Shown piece by piece: positions 18,506 through 27,616 of a stretch of DNA of 63,203 bases. The notes under the pieces were generated by a model, which was not told where the DNA came from, did no database searches, and saw only the letters and a program-made list of their open reading frames with translations. Origin of the DNA: Desulfobacteraceae bacterium (GTDB lineage Bacteria; Desulfobacterota; Desulfobacteria; Desulfobacterales; Desulfobacteraceae); assembly GCA_024225635.1 (NCBI GenBank), contig JAAEMK010000582.1, positions 1 through 63,203 on the forward strand, read 5' to 3'. A program made the position numbers and the translations under genes. Within the stretch, counting starts at the first letter, position 1. The number at the start of each line of letters is the position of its first letter.

Positions 18506-20115
18506 CCCAACCCGGCAGACCCGAAACCCCCAGCCCGGTCCTGATGGAGGTGTTCAAGAACCGGTTCTCCTCCATCTGCGAAGAGATGGGGGTGACCCTG
18601 AACCGCACCGCCTTCTCCCCCAACATCAAGGAGCGCCGGGACTTCTCCTGCGCCCTGTTTGACGGCGGCGGCGAGATGATCGCCCAGGCCGCCCACATCC
18701 CGGTCCACCTGGGCTCCATGCCCATGTCCGTGAAGACCGCCATCGAGAGCGTTACCTTCCGCGAGGGCGACATGGTGATGCTCAACGATCCCTACCGGGG
18801 GGGCAGCCACCTGCCGGACATCACCATTGTGGCCCCGGTGTTCGGAAGCGATCCCGAGCCGCTGTTTTTCGTGGCCAACCGGGCCCACCACGCGGATGTG
18901 GGGGGCATGACCTCGGGCTCCATGCCGCTGTCCACCTCCTTGTTCCAGGAGGGAATCATCATCCCGCCCTTGAAGATCGTGAAACAGGGTGAGCGGGACA
19001 GGGATCTCATGACCCTGTTTCTCAGCAACGTCAGGACCCCCCACGAGCGGGAGGGGGATTTCGAGGCCCAGATCATGGCCAACACCACGGGCATCAAGCG
19101 GATGAAGGAGCTGATCACGGCCCACGGCCTTGACAAGGTGTTCTTCCATGCCAGGGCCCTCATGGACTATTCCGAGGCCGTCACCCGGCGGCAAATAGCA
19201 ACCATCCCGGACGGCAGCTACACATTCGAGGACCTGCTGGACGACGACGGCCTGGACACGGAAGGGATCGCCGTCCGGGTGACCCTCACCATCGACGGGG
19301 ACCGGGCCTTCCTGGACTTCACCGAATCCGCCGACCAGGTGCCGGGCAGCGTCAACGCGGTGTTCTCCATCACCCTGTCCGCCGTGATCTATGTGTTCAG
19401 GACCCTGATCCTGGAGGATATTCCCTTTAACGCTGGCAGCTTCCGGCCCATCACCGTCAAAACCCGGAAGGGCACCATCGTGGACGCAACCTTTCCCGCC
19501 CCGGTGGCGGGCGGCAACGTGGAGACCTCCCAGCGGGTGGTGGACACGGTGCTGGGAGCGCTGAACAAGGCCCTTCCCGGCAGAATTCCGGCGGCAAGCC
19601 AGGGCACCATGAACAACATCACCATCGGCGGCATCGATGCCAGGACCGAACACCCCTTTGCCTACTACGAGACCCTGGCCGGGGGCATGGGCGCAACCGC
19701 AGCCTCCCACGGGGAGAGCGCGGTCCACTCCCACATGACCAACACCCTCAACACCCCGGTGGAAGCCCTGGAGTACGCCTACCCCTTTCTTGTGACCCGG
19801 TACTCCATCCGGAAGCACTCGGGGGGCCGGGGCCGGTTCTCCGGGGGCAGCGGCCTTGTCCGGGAGATGAAGCTATTGTCCGACGCCGAGGTGACCGTGA
19901 TCTCCGAACGGCGCAGGACCCGGCCCTACGGGGTGGCGGGGGGAGATCCCGGCAAAAGGGGCGTCAACAAGATCCTGCGGAACGGCCGGGCGGAACCCAT
20001 GCCCGGCAAGTTCCACACCCAGATGAAAACCAATGAAATCCTGCGGTTAGAGACCCCGGGCGGGGGCGGCTACGGCGCGCTTCGGCCCGACAACATCAAA
20101 GGAAGGAAATCGTGA
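18502..20115 (+). CDS. hyuB: Hydantoinase B/oxoprolinase subunit (HyuB-like)
   Basis: A 537-residue partner of HyuA. NRTAFSPNIKERRDFSCALFD near the start, the HIPVHLGSMP stretch, VMLNDPYRGGSHLPD near 93 and NRAHHADVGG near 130 are typical of the hydantoinase-B family, where Asp and His residues bind the active-site metal. The gene overlaps hyuA by 4 bases and the downstream pxpA remnant by 4 bases, giving a tightly coupled operon. The long open frames on the opposite strand are GC-rich shadows. Confidence 0.92.
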   Translation: MTQPGRPETPSPVLMEVFKNRFSSICEEMGVTLNRTAFSPNIKERRDFSCALFDGGGEMIAQAAHIPVHLGSMPMSVKTAIESVTFREGDMVMLNDPYRGGSHLPDITIVAPVFGSDPEPLFFVANRAHHADVGGMTSGSMPLSTSLFQEGIIIPPLKIVKQGERDRDLMTLFLSNVRTPHEREGDFEAQIMANTTGIKRMKELITAHGLDKVFFHARALMDYSEAVTRRQIATIPDGSYTFEDLLDDDGLDTEGIAVRVTLTIDGDRAFLDFTESADQVPGSVNAVFSITLSAVIYVFRTLILEDIPFNAGSFRPITVKTRKGTIVDATFPAPVAGGNVETSQRVVDTVLGALNKALPGRIPAASQGTMNNITIGGIDARTEHPFAYYETLAGGMGATAASHGESAVHSHMTNTLNTPVEALEYAYPFLVTRYSIRKHSGGRGRFSGGSGLVREMKLLSDAEVTVISERRRTRPYGVAGGDPGKRGVNKILRNGRAEPMPGKFHTQMKTNEILRLETPGGGGYGALRPDNIKGRKS

Positions 20116-20222
20116 CCATCATTGATTTGAACTGCGACATGGGAGAGAGTTTCGGGGCTTACCCCCCTGGCATGGACGAGGCCCCGGCCATGGACGCCAC
20201 AGGGAGGCGGACCAATGGCTAA
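20112..20222 (+). pseudogene. pxpA: Deletion remnant of pxpA (LamB/YcsF family, 5-oxoprolinase subunit A)
   Basis: A 36-codon frame starting GTG with GGAAGGAAAT upstream. The first 20 or so residues (VTIIDLNCDMGESFGAYPPG) match the conserved N-terminus of PxpA, which is normally about 250 residues. After MDEA the family sequence stops and a short tail runs to a TAA that overlaps the pxpB start. This looks like an in-frame deletion joining the two ends of pxpA. The residues for most of the active site are gone, so it cannot be functional as PxpA. Confidence 0.85.
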
Positions 20223-20919
20223 AGGACTCTACCACACCCCATTCTTCAGGACGGCAGGGGACTGCGGGCTTCTCATGGAGTTCGGGGACGCCATCGATCC
20301 CGGCATCAACCAGCGGATTCGCGCCATGGCAGGCCTGCTCGAGGAAAAACCAGTTCCCGGCGTCACGGAGGTGATCCCCACCTACTGCTCGGTGATCGTT
20401 ATCTACGATCCCTGCGTGACAACACCGGCCACCCTCAAGCCCCTCCTCTCAAGGATGAACAAAAACCTTGCGGAGATGAAACTTGCCGAGCCGAACACCG
20501 TGGAGCTGCCCGTGTGCTACCACCCGACCCTGGGACCGGACCTTGAATCCGTGGCAAAGATCCACGGCCTCACCCCCGAAGAGGTGATCGAGATCCACAC
20601 CCGGCCCCTCTACCCCATCTACATGATCGGGTTCACCCCGGGATTTCCCTACCTGGGCGGGCTGTCGGAACAACTTAACACACCCCGGCTCGACTCCCCC
20701 CGGAAGCGGGTGCCTGCCGGGTCCGTGGGCATCGCCAACAACCAGACCGGCATCTACCCCATCGAGAGCCCCGGGGGCTGGCAGCTCATCGGCCGCTGCC
20801 CCATCAAGCTGTTTGATCCGGCACGGAAAGATCCCATCCTGCTCAAGGCTGGGGATCTGTTGAAATTCCGGGCCATCGATCTTGACGAGTACCATGAGAT
20901 CAAAGGGAGGCAAGCGTAA
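20215..20919 (+). CDS. pxpB: 5-oxoprolinase subunit B (KipI family)
   Basis: A 234-residue protein of the PxpB/KipI family. The signatures are IGFTPGFPYLGGL near 140 and the PRKRVPAGSVGIANNQTGIYP stretch that follows, with GGWQLIGR next. PxpB and PxpC form one part of the ATP-dependent PxpABC 5-oxoprolinase that opens 5-oxoproline to glutamate. Its start overlaps the end of the pxpA remnant, and its stop overlaps the pxpC start (TAATG). The missing PxpA makes its present partner uncertain; HyuAB may fill that role. Confidence 0.92.
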   Translation: MAKGLYHTPFFRTAGDCGLLMEFGDAIDPGINQRIRAMAGLLEEKPVPGVTEVIPTYCSVIVIYDPCVTTPATLKPLLSRMNKNLAEMKLAEPNTVELPVCYHPTLGPDLESVAKIHGLTPEEVIEIHTRPLYPIYMIGFTPGFPYLGGLSEQLNTPRLDSPRKRVPAGSVGIANNQTGIYPIESPGGWQLIGRCPIKLFDPARKDPILLKAGDLLKFRAIDLDEYHEIKGRQA

Positions 20920-21923
20920 TGCAGGTCTTTAAAACCATTGAACCCGGCGCCCACACCCTGGTCCAGGACCTTGGCCGGTTCGGGTACCAGCAGTTCGGGG
21001 TGCCCCCCTGCGGCATGCTGGACAAGGACGCGGGCAGGATCGCCAACCTTCTTGCGGGCAACACGGGCAACCAGGCGGTCCTGGAGATCACCTTCATCGG
21101 CCCCACCCTGGAGGTGCTCTGGGACACCGATATCGCCGTGACAGGGGCCGACATGGGACTGACCGTCAACGGACGGTCCGCCGGCAACTGGCGCTCCCTT
21201 CGGGTGAAAAAGGGCGACCTCCTGGTATTCAAGCAGGCGGCCAGGGGATGCCGGAGCTATCTTGCCGTCACCGGCGGCATTGATGTGCCGGAAGTGATGG
21301 ACAGCCGCTCCTGCTACATCGGCGCCCGGATCGGCGGGCTGGAAGGGCGCGCCCTCAAAGCGGGCGACATCATCCAAGGGTTCGACGCCCCGCCCCTGGG
21401 CGAGGCAAGGCAGCTGCCCGGAGAGTTTGTGCCCGACTACGGCCACGAGATCCGGCTCAGGGCGATCCCCGGGCCCCAGGATGACTATTTTGACGAGGGC
21501 CTGGAACGCTTTTTCGAGTCCGCATTCACCGTGTCCCACCAGGCCAACCGCATGGGATACCGCCTGACCGGCCCCGTGATTGCCCAGCGGTCCTACATGC
21601 CCGCAAGCATCATCTCGGAGCCGAGCCTCCCCGGCGGGGTCCAGGTGCCCCCGGACGGACAGCCCATCGTGCTGCTGGCCGAGCAGACCGTGGGGGGCTA
21701 CACAAAGATCGCCACCGTGATCTCGACCGACCTTGCCAAGCTTGCCCAGGCCGTGCCCGGGGACAATGTCCGCTTTGTTCGGGTCACCCTGGACGAGGCC
21801 CACAGGGCGTACAGGGAAAGAAGCGCCTTTTTCAAGGCGCTTGCGGCCATGGATCTTGCGGCCGGCGGGGATGACCCGGCAGGGCTCAGCCAGCGCCTGG
21901 CGCAACACCTGATTCAAATTTGA
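20919..21923 (+). CDS. pxpC: 5-oxoprolinase subunit C (KipA, biotin-dependent carboxyltransferase-like family)
   Basis: A 334-residue PxpC/KipA protein. GAHTLVQDLGRFGYQQFGVPPCGMLD near the start, RSYLAVTGGIDVPEVMDSRS in the middle and the PGPQDDYF motif near 190 are diagnostic. It is the last gene of the hyu/pxp block before a short terminator hairpin and the TRAP genes. Confidence 0.93.
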   Translation: MQVFKTIEPGAHTLVQDLGRFGYQQFGVPPCGMLDKDAGRIANLLAGNTGNQAVLEITFIGPTLEVLWDTDIAVTGADMGLTVNGRSAGNWRSLRVKKGDLLVFKQAARGCRSYLAVTGGIDVPEVMDSRSCYIGARIGGLEGRALKAGDIIQGFDAPPLGEARQLPGEFVPDYGHEIRLRAIPGPQDDYFDEGLERFFESAFTVSHQANRMGYRLTGPVIAQRSYMPASIISEPSLPGGVQVPPDGQPIVLLAEQTVGGYTKIATVISTDLAKLAQAVPGDNVRFVRVTLDEAHRAYRERSAFFKALAAMDLAAGGDDPAGLSQRLAQHLIQI

Positions 21924-21926
21924 CCG

Positions 21927-21947
21927 ATGCGGAAGGTCCGCATTTTT
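21927..21947 (+). terminator. Intrinsic terminator between pxpC and the TRAP genes
   Basis: ATGCGGA (21927-21933), loop AGG, TCCGCAT (21937-21943), then a run of T through 21947. The compact stem with a U-run is terminator-like and could set different expression levels for enzyme and transporter genes. Confidence 0.6.
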
Positions 21948-21984
21948 AGATAATGACAACAACGTTTTTCAAGAGGAGAAAAAA

Positions 21985-22968
21985 ATGGAACCATTCAAAA
22001 AAATCTTGGTCGTCATGACCCTTGTTCTCTTTTCCGCAACCTTTGCCTGGGCCGGTAAACCCATGAAGCTCGATCTCAACGCCGTCTACGGCGCGACCAG
22101 CTTTCACACCGTCGGCGCCATGGATTTTGCCAAGCTTGCAAAGGAATATTCAAACGGCGATATCGACATCACCGTTCATCCGGGCGGCAGCCTTGGATTC
22201 AAGGGACCCGAGCTTTTAAAATCCGTGAAAGACGCCCAGCTGCCCATGAGCGACATCCTCATGGGGGTTGTTGCCGGAAGCGAGCATGTGTTCGGCTTAA
22301 GCTCCCTGCCCCGGCTGGCCTCCTCCTTTGACGAGGCAAAGGCCCTCTACAACGACTGCAAGCCCCTGTATGAAAAGGCCGCCAAAAAATGGAACCAGAA
22401 ACTCCTCTATGCCGCGCCCTGGCCCCCCAGCGGACTTGTCACCAAGAAGGCCGTAAACACCGCCGCCGACATCAAGGGCCTCAAGACCCGTACCTATGAC
22501 AAGAACGGCGCAAACTTCCTGAGGGAACTTGGCGGCGCGCCCCTTTCCCTTCCCTGGGGCGAGGTTTACTCTTCCCTTAGAACCGGCATGATCGACTCGG
22601 TTCTCACCTCGGCCGAATCCACCAAGAACGGCAAGTTCTGGGAAGTGCTGGGCAACTTCACCAACATCAACTACGCCTTTCCCCTGAACATGGTCACCGT
22701 CAACCTGGACTACTGGCGATCCATGACCAAGGCCCAGCAGAAAGCCATCCTCAAGGCTGCGGCGGATACGGAAAAGAACCAGTGGAACAGGTCCGAGGCC
22801 AAGACCCTGGAGGCCCTTGCCATCATCAAAGAGAAGGGTTTCACCATTGCCGATCCCTCTGACGCCCTTTCCAGGGAGATGGACACGGCAGCGGCCAAGA
22901 TCGTCAAAACCTTTACCGACAAGGCCGACAGCAAGACCCAATCCATCCTGGACAAATACGCCAAATGA
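21985..22968 (+). CDS. dctP: TRAP transporter substrate-binding protein (DctP-like)
   Basis: A 327-residue periplasmic binding protein with a signal peptide (basic start, hydrophobic core, cleavage near FAWA-GK at 22-25). The body has the DctP-family flow: GSLGFKGPELLKSVKDAQLPMSDI, GLKTRTYDKNGANFLRELGGAP with the conserved Arg that binds the carboxylate, and the W.VNLDYW region. AGAGGAG precedes the ATG. It probably captures a carboxylated substrate for the hyu/pxp enzymes, such as 5-oxoproline or a hydantoin derivative (inference from context). Confidence 0.9.
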   Translation: MEPFKKILVVMTLVLFSATFAWAGKPMKLDLNAVYGATSFHTVGAMDFAKLAKEYSNGDIDITVHPGGSLGFKGPELLKSVKDAQLPMSDILMGVVAGSEHVFGLSSLPRLASSFDEAKALYNDCKPLYEKAAKKWNQKLLYAAPWPPSGLVTKKAVNTAADIKGLKTRTYDKNGANFLRELGGAPLSLPWGEVYSSLRTGMIDSVLTSAESTKNGKFWEVLGNFTNINYAFPLNMVTVNLDYWRSMTKAQQKAILKAAADTEKNQWNRSEAKTLEALAIIKEKGFTIADPSDALSREMDTAAAKIVKTFTDKADSKTQSILDKYAK

Positions 22969-23441
22969 AAAGGGCCGTCACCTTCATAGAGAGGCTTTCC
23001 CTATGGGGAGCCTCGTTGTCGGCCGTTTTCATGGTCCTGATCGTGCTGATCATCGCCGTTGAGATCGTGCTTCGTTCGGTGTTCAACACCTCGACCCTCA
23101 TCGCGGACGAGTACAGCGCCTACTTCTTTGTGGGCGTGGTCCTCCTGGGCCTTGCCTTCACACTGAAGGAGGACGCCCACATCCGGATCACCCTGCTGAC
23201 CTCCCTCCTCGGCGAAAAGGGACGGGGTGTGCTGGACATGATCGCCACCCTTGCGGCCATGGCCATCACCACCTTTGCCCTGTACCACACCTCGCTCATG
23301 GTCTATGAGTCGTGGGAGCTGGGCATGAGGGCGGACTCCATCAGTGAAACACCCATCTACCTATCCCAGGTAGTCATTCCCGCGGGCCTTCTCATGTTTG
23401 ACTTGCAGCTTGCGGCGCGTTTTTTAAAGAGGCTATTATGA
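22965..23441 (+). CDS. dctQ: TRAP transporter small permease (DctQ-like)
   Basis: A 158-residue inner-membrane protein with four hydrophobic segments, the usual DctQ design. The stretch EIVLRSVFNTSTLIADEYSAY matches the conserved R.F.....W..E.....F region of the family. It overlaps dctP and dctM by 4 bases each, so the three transporter subunits are translationally coupled. Confidence 0.9.
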   Translation: MKRAVTFIERLSLWGASLSAVFMVLIVLIIAVEIVLRSVFNTSTLIADEYSAYFFVGVVLLGLAFTLKEDAHIRITLLTSLLGEKGRGVLDMIATLAAMAITTFALYHTSLMVYESWELGMRADSISETPIYLSQVVIPAGLLMFDLQLAARFLKRLL

Positions 23442-24772
23442 TTTCCGATCCCTTACTAATGTCCCTTGTGTTGTTCGGCTTCATGTTTCTATGCCTGTTT
23501 TCCGGACTGTGGATCGGGTTTTCCCTGCTGGGGACGGGAATCTTCGGCATGCTGGTATTCGACCTCAACCTGCCTCCGGTGATCTCGGTGTGGGACAAGA
23601 TCGGGGGACTTCTGTCCAACTCCATCTACAACAGCACCAACTCCTGGTCCCTGACAGCCCTTCCCCTGTTCATCCTCATGGGGGAGATCCTCTACCGGAC
23701 GGCTATCTCCACCAAGCTTTTGAACGGGCTGTTGCCCTGGCTTGCCAAGGTGCCGGGCAGGCTTTTGCACATAAACGTGTTTGCCTGCTCCCTGTTCGCC
23801 GCCGTGTCCGGCTCCAGCGCCGCCACCACGGCCACCGTGGGCAAGATCACCCTGGACGAGCTCTCCAAACGGGGGTATGACAAGAATCTCGCCATCGGCT
23901 CCCTTGCAGGGGCCGGCACCCTGGGATTTCTCATCCCTCCCAGCCTGATCATGATCATCTACGGGATTCTCTCGGACACCTCCATCGGCAAGCTCTTCAT
24001 GAGCGGCGTGATACCGGGACTGATGCTGGCGGGTGCCTACTCCCTGTACATCATCGCGGTCGCCACCATCAAGCCGGATGTAGTTCCCAAGGAGACAGAG
24101 ACCTTTACCATGGCCCAGAAGCTTGCGGCCCTCAAGGATCTTCTGCCCATCCTGGGACTGATCCTGGCGGTGCTCGGCGGCATCTACATGGGCATCACCA
24201 CCCCCACCGAGGCCGCGGCCATCGGCGTGATCGGCTCCCTGGTTCTTGCGTTCGCCTTCAAGAACCTCACCTGGGCCAACTTCAAGGAGGCCCTGATCAA
24301 CGCGGTCAAGACCAACTGCATGATCTGCTTCATCATCCTGTCGGCCTCCTTCCTCTCCCAGGTGGTGGGGTTTGTGGGGATCGCACGGGCCCTGAGCGTC
24401 TACATCGCGGGCCTTGGCCTCTCACCCTATGTGCTGATCCTCGTGGTGGGACTTATGTACATCGTGCTCGGCATGATGCTGGACGGCATCTCCATCGTGG
24501 TGATGACCCTTCCCATCGTGCTGCCCATCGTAGTGGCTGCGGGCTTTGAGCCCCTCTGGTTCGGCATCTTCCTGGTGTTCATGGTGGAGCTCTCCCAGAT
24601 AACGCCGCCTGTGGGATTCAGCATCTTCGTCATCCAGGGGATCTCAACGGAAAAGGTGAGCACCATCCTAAGGGCCACCCTGCCCTTTTTCATCATCATG
24701 GTGCTCATGGTGATCCTGATCACCATGTTCCCGGAGATCGTATTCTATCTCCCGGAAAAAATGGTTCAATAA
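23438..24772 (+). CDS. dctM: TRAP transporter large permease (DctM-like)
   Basis: A 444-residue multi-pass inner-membrane protein with about 12 segments. Motifs typical of DctM are AAVSGSSAATTATVGKI, GAGTLGFLIPPSLIMIIYG, GITTPTEAAAIG, and near the end ELSQITPPVGFSIFVIQG. It drives Na+-coupled uptake. A decayed partial copy of its 3' half lies at 34365-34510, on the far side of the restriction island. Confidence 0.93.
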   Translation: MISDPLLMSLVLFGFMFLCLFSGLWIGFSLLGTGIFGMLVFDLNLPPVISVWDKIGGLLSNSIYNSTNSWSLTALPLFILMGEILYRTAISTKLLNGLLPWLAKVPGRLLHINVFACSLFAAVSGSSAATTATVGKITLDELSKRGYDKNLAIGSLAGAGTLGFLIPPSLIMIIYGILSDTSIGKLFMSGVIPGLMLAGAYSLYIIAVATIKPDVVPKETETFTMAQKLAALKDLLPILGLILAVLGGIYMGITTPTEAAAIGVIGSLVLAFAFKNLTWANFKEALINAVKTNCMICFIILSASFLSQVVGFVGIARALSVYIAGLGLSPYVLILVVGLMYIVLGMMLDGISIVVMTLPIVLPIVVAAGFEPLWFGIFLVFMVELSQITPPVGFSIFVIQGISTEKVSTILRATLPFFIIMVLMVILITMFPEIVFYLPEKMVQ

Positions 24773-24781
24773 CATCCAGCC

Positions 24782-24811
24782 TTCCCAAGGCACCGGCCGG
24801 TGCCTTGGGAA
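24782..24811 (+). terminator. 15-bp palindromic hairpin after dctM
   Basis: TTCCCAAGGCACCGG (24782-24796) is immediately followed by its reverse complement (24797-24811). The very stable stem right after the operon end is terminator-like, though no U-run follows. Confidence 0.5.
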
Positions 24812-24933
24812 CACCCCTTCCGATACCAGCAATAGGCCGCCCCAACGCTCACTCTCTCTTCAAGAATCCTTGCTATCTTTTTGATCATGTTGTATCGGAA
24901 GTTAGCCAAATACCCAAAACAAACAGGACATAA

Positions 24934-27321
24934 ATGAACCACGCTGTACATAATAAAATCGTATCCTTTATCTGGTCTATTGCCGACGACTGCCTGCGGG
25001 ATGTCTACGTCCGGGGCAAATACCGTGATGTCATTCTGCCCATGGTGGTACTGCGCCGCCTGGACACCCTGCTGGAGCCCACCAAGGACAAGGTCATGGA
25101 AGAGGTCGCTTTCCAGCAAAACGACATGGGCCTTGTGGAACTGGACGACAACGGCTTGAAAGACGCCGCCGGCCGCGTGTTTTACAACACCAGCAAATGG
25201 ACCCTTAAGCAACTGTTCGACACCGCCACCAACAACCAGCAGATCCTGCTGGCCAATGTTGAAGAGTACCTCAACGGCTTCAGCACCAATGTCAAAGAGA
25301 TCATCCAAAAGTTCAACCTCCGGGCCCAGGTGCGCCACATGGCCGCTAAGGACGTGCTGCTGGACGTTCTTGAGAAATTCACATCCCCCTACCTCAACCT
25401 CACCCCGGAGGAGCGTGAAGACCCGGACGGCAACTACCTGCCCGCACTCTCCAACCTGGGCATGGGGTATGTGTTTGAGGAGCTGATCCGCAAATTCAAC
25501 GAAGAGAACAATGAAGAAGCAGGAGAGCATTTTACCCCGAGGGAAGTGATCGAACTGATGACCCACCTGGTGTTTGATCCCATCAAAAAAAGCCTGCCCC
25601 CGGTCATGACCATCTACGACCCGGCCTGCGGTTCCGGCGGCATGCTCACCGAGTCCCAGAAATTCATCAAGGATGAAAAAGGAGCCATCCGCGCCACCGG
25701 GGATATTTATCTATACGGCAAAGAGATCAACGACGAGACCTACGCCATCTGCAAGTCCGACATGATGATCAAGGGCAACAACCCCGCCCATATCCGACCG
25801 GGCTCCACCCTCTCCACCGATGAATTCGCCGGCACCCGCTTCGACTTCATGCTCTCCAACCCGCCCTACGGCAAGAGCTGGACCAGTGAACAAAAATTCA
25901 TCAAGGACGGTGCCAATGTCATCGACCCCCGCTTTCAGGTGCAGCTCAAGGACCATTGGGACCGGGCCCAAACAGTGGACGCCGCCCCCCGCTCCAGCGA
26001 CGGCCAGCTGCTGTTCCTGATGGAAATGGTCAGCAAGATGAAGGACCTTGAAAACTATCCCGAAGGGTCACGCATCGCCTCCGTCCACAACGGCTCCAGC
26101 CTCTTTACCGGGGACGCCGGAAGCGGTGAAAGCAACATCCGCCGCCATATCATTGAAAACGACCTGCTCGAGGCCATCATCCAGCTGCCCAACAACCTGT
26201 TCTACAACACCGGCATCACCACCTATGTATGGCTGCTTTCCAACAACAAGCCGGCGAACAGACAGGGTAAAGTCCAGCTGATTGACGCAAGCCAACTCTT
26301 CCGCAAGCTGCGCAAAAACCTCGGCAACAAAAACTGCGAATTCGCCCCGGAACAGATCCGTAAAATAGTCGACACCTACCTGGAGCTTGCCACCATTGAG
26401 CGCGGGGCAGATGATACGGGGATTGCCGCCCGGGTGTTCGAAAACAGCGACTTCGGTTACCACAAGGTCACCATTGAACGGCCTGACCGCCGCAAGGCCC
26501 GGTTCAGCGCCGACCGCATCGAACCCCTGCGGTTTGACAAAGCCCTGAACGAACCCATGCAGTGGATCTACAGCCAGTGGGGGGATGCGGCCTATACGCC
26601 CGAAACCCTGGCCGACAACGAAAAGGCCATCCTCGCCTGGTGTGAAGAACAAGGGCTCAACCTCAACGCCCGGAACCGCAAAAAACTCTTCAGCCCGGCC
26701 ACCTGGCGGAAACACCAAAACCTTGTGGAAACCGCTGAAACCCTCATGGCCGTCATCGGGGACGCAGAATTTAACGATTTTAACCAATTCAAAGCCCTGG
26801 TGGATAAGGAGCTGAAAGCCCGAAAGGTCAAGCTCTCCGCACCGGACAAAAAAGCCATTTTAAATGCCGTCAGCTGGTACGATGAAGATGCGGAAAAGGT
26901 GATCCGAAAAAAAGTAAAGCTTACCGGTGACAAGCTCGACCAACTGCTGCACCACCTGGGATGCAAAGCAAAAGACCTGCCCGATTTCGGTTACTACCCT
27001 ACGGAAAAGAAAGGCGAATACCTCACCTTTGAAACCAGTTCGGACCTGCGGGACTGCGAATCCGTCCCCCTCAAGGACGACATCCACCGCTACTTCCTGG
27101 CCGAAGTGAAACCCCATGTTTCCGAGGCCTGGATCAACCTCGACTCCGTAAAAATCGGCTACGAGATCAGCTTCAACAAATACTTCTACCGCCACAAGCC
27201 CCTGCGTAGCATGGAGGAAGTCGCCCGGGACATCCTCGCCCTTGAACAGCAGGAAAAAGGGTTGATTGCCGATATTCTGGGCGTTAAGATTACGGATATT
27301 TCAGGAGCGGACAATGAATGA
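24934..27321 (+). CDS. hsdM: Type I restriction-modification system methyltransferase subunit HsdM
   Basis: A 795-residue N6-adenine methylase. The N-terminal HsdM helical domain (YRDVILPMVVLRRLDTLL) comes first. The catalytic part follows, with GEHFTPREVIELM near 196, the SAM-binding YDPACGSGGM near 228 and the active-site NPPYGKSW near 309. The length exceeds the usual 500-550 residues. The extra 280 or so C-terminal residues look helical and are seen in one HsdM subfamily. The stop overlaps the yhcG-like remnant. The methylated sequence is set by HsdS. Confidence 0.94.
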   Translation: MNHAVHNKIVSFIWSIADDCLRDVYVRGKYRDVILPMVVLRRLDTLLEPTKDKVMEEVAFQQNDMGLVELDDNGLKDAAGRVFYNTSKWTLKQLFDTATNNQQILLANVEEYLNGFSTNVKEIIQKFNLRAQVRHMAAKDVLLDVLEKFTSPYLNLTPEEREDPDGNYLPALSNLGMGYVFEELIRKFNEENNEEAGEHFTPREVIELMTHLVFDPIKKSLPPVMTIYDPACGSGGMLTESQKFIKDEKGAIRATGDIYLYGKEINDETYAICKSDMMIKGNNPAHIRPGSTLSTDEFAGTRFDFMLSNPPYGKSWTSEQKFIKDGANVIDPRFQVQLKDHWDRAQTVDAAPRSSDGQLLFLMEMVSKMKDLENYPEGSRIASVHNGSSLFTGDAGSGESNIRRHIIENDLLEAIIQLPNNLFYNTGITTYVWLLSNNKPANRQGKVQLIDASQLFRKLRKNLGNKNCEFAPEQIRKIVDTYLELATIERGADDTGIAARVFENSDFGYHKVTIERPDRRKARFSADRIEPLRFDKALNEPMQWIYSQWGDAAYTPETLADNEKAILAWCEEQGLNLNARNRKKLFSPATWRKHQNLVETAETLMAVIGDAEFNDFNQFKALVDKELKARKVKLSAPDKKAILNAVSWYDEDAEKVIRKKVKLTGDKLDQLLHHLGCKAKDLPDFGYYPTEKKGEYLTFETSSDLRDCESVPLKDDIHRYFLAEVKPHVSEAWINLDSVKIGYEISFNKYFYRHKPLRSMEEVARDILALEQQEKGLIADILGVKITDISGADNE

Positions 27322-27616
27322 CTCCAAACGAACCGCTGGCCTGATATCCACAGATGAGCCGACAAAAAAATTTTGCAAAGGTTTTGATGTCACCATTTTA
27401 CGCAATATGCGCCGATTTCACATAGCGTCTCCAATTCAAGAGACAGTGTCTCTCAAATTGAGCTGGTACCATTCCAAGGACTTTTGGTGCGCCCCCTATA
27501 GCTTTGATTTTCTGAACCTGACTGATAAGCACTTGCTGAAAGCCAATCTGGACAAAAAACGAATGAAACGACAGGCGCAATTGCAGCATAAAACAAACGG
27601 TGAGAGTCATGACTGA
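27314..27616 (+). pseudogene. Internally deleted remnant of a YhcG/DUF1016-family nuclease gene
   Basis: A 100-codon frame with GGAG before its ATG, overlapping hsdM and hsdS. The segment KGFDVTILRNMRRFHIASPI and the following LSWYH fit the DUF1016 N-terminal motif (KGFS..NL..MR.FY..FPI...LSW.HY). PYSFDFLNL further on fits the later (D)PYVFDFLGL motif of the PDDEXK half. About 100 residues that separate them in full proteins are missing. The rest of the nuclease domain is absent. YhcG-type genes commonly sit in type I operons. It may still be translated to couple hsdM to hsdS. Confidence 0.7.

Noticed and set aside
18172-19818. 548-residue open frame on the minus strand inside hyuA/hyuB
   Set aside because: It lies opposite two well-supported genes, has His/Gly/Val-rich composition typical of the antisense of GC-rich codons, and matches no family. 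The same applies to long minus frames at 20754-21962, 17462-18370 and 52135-53649.
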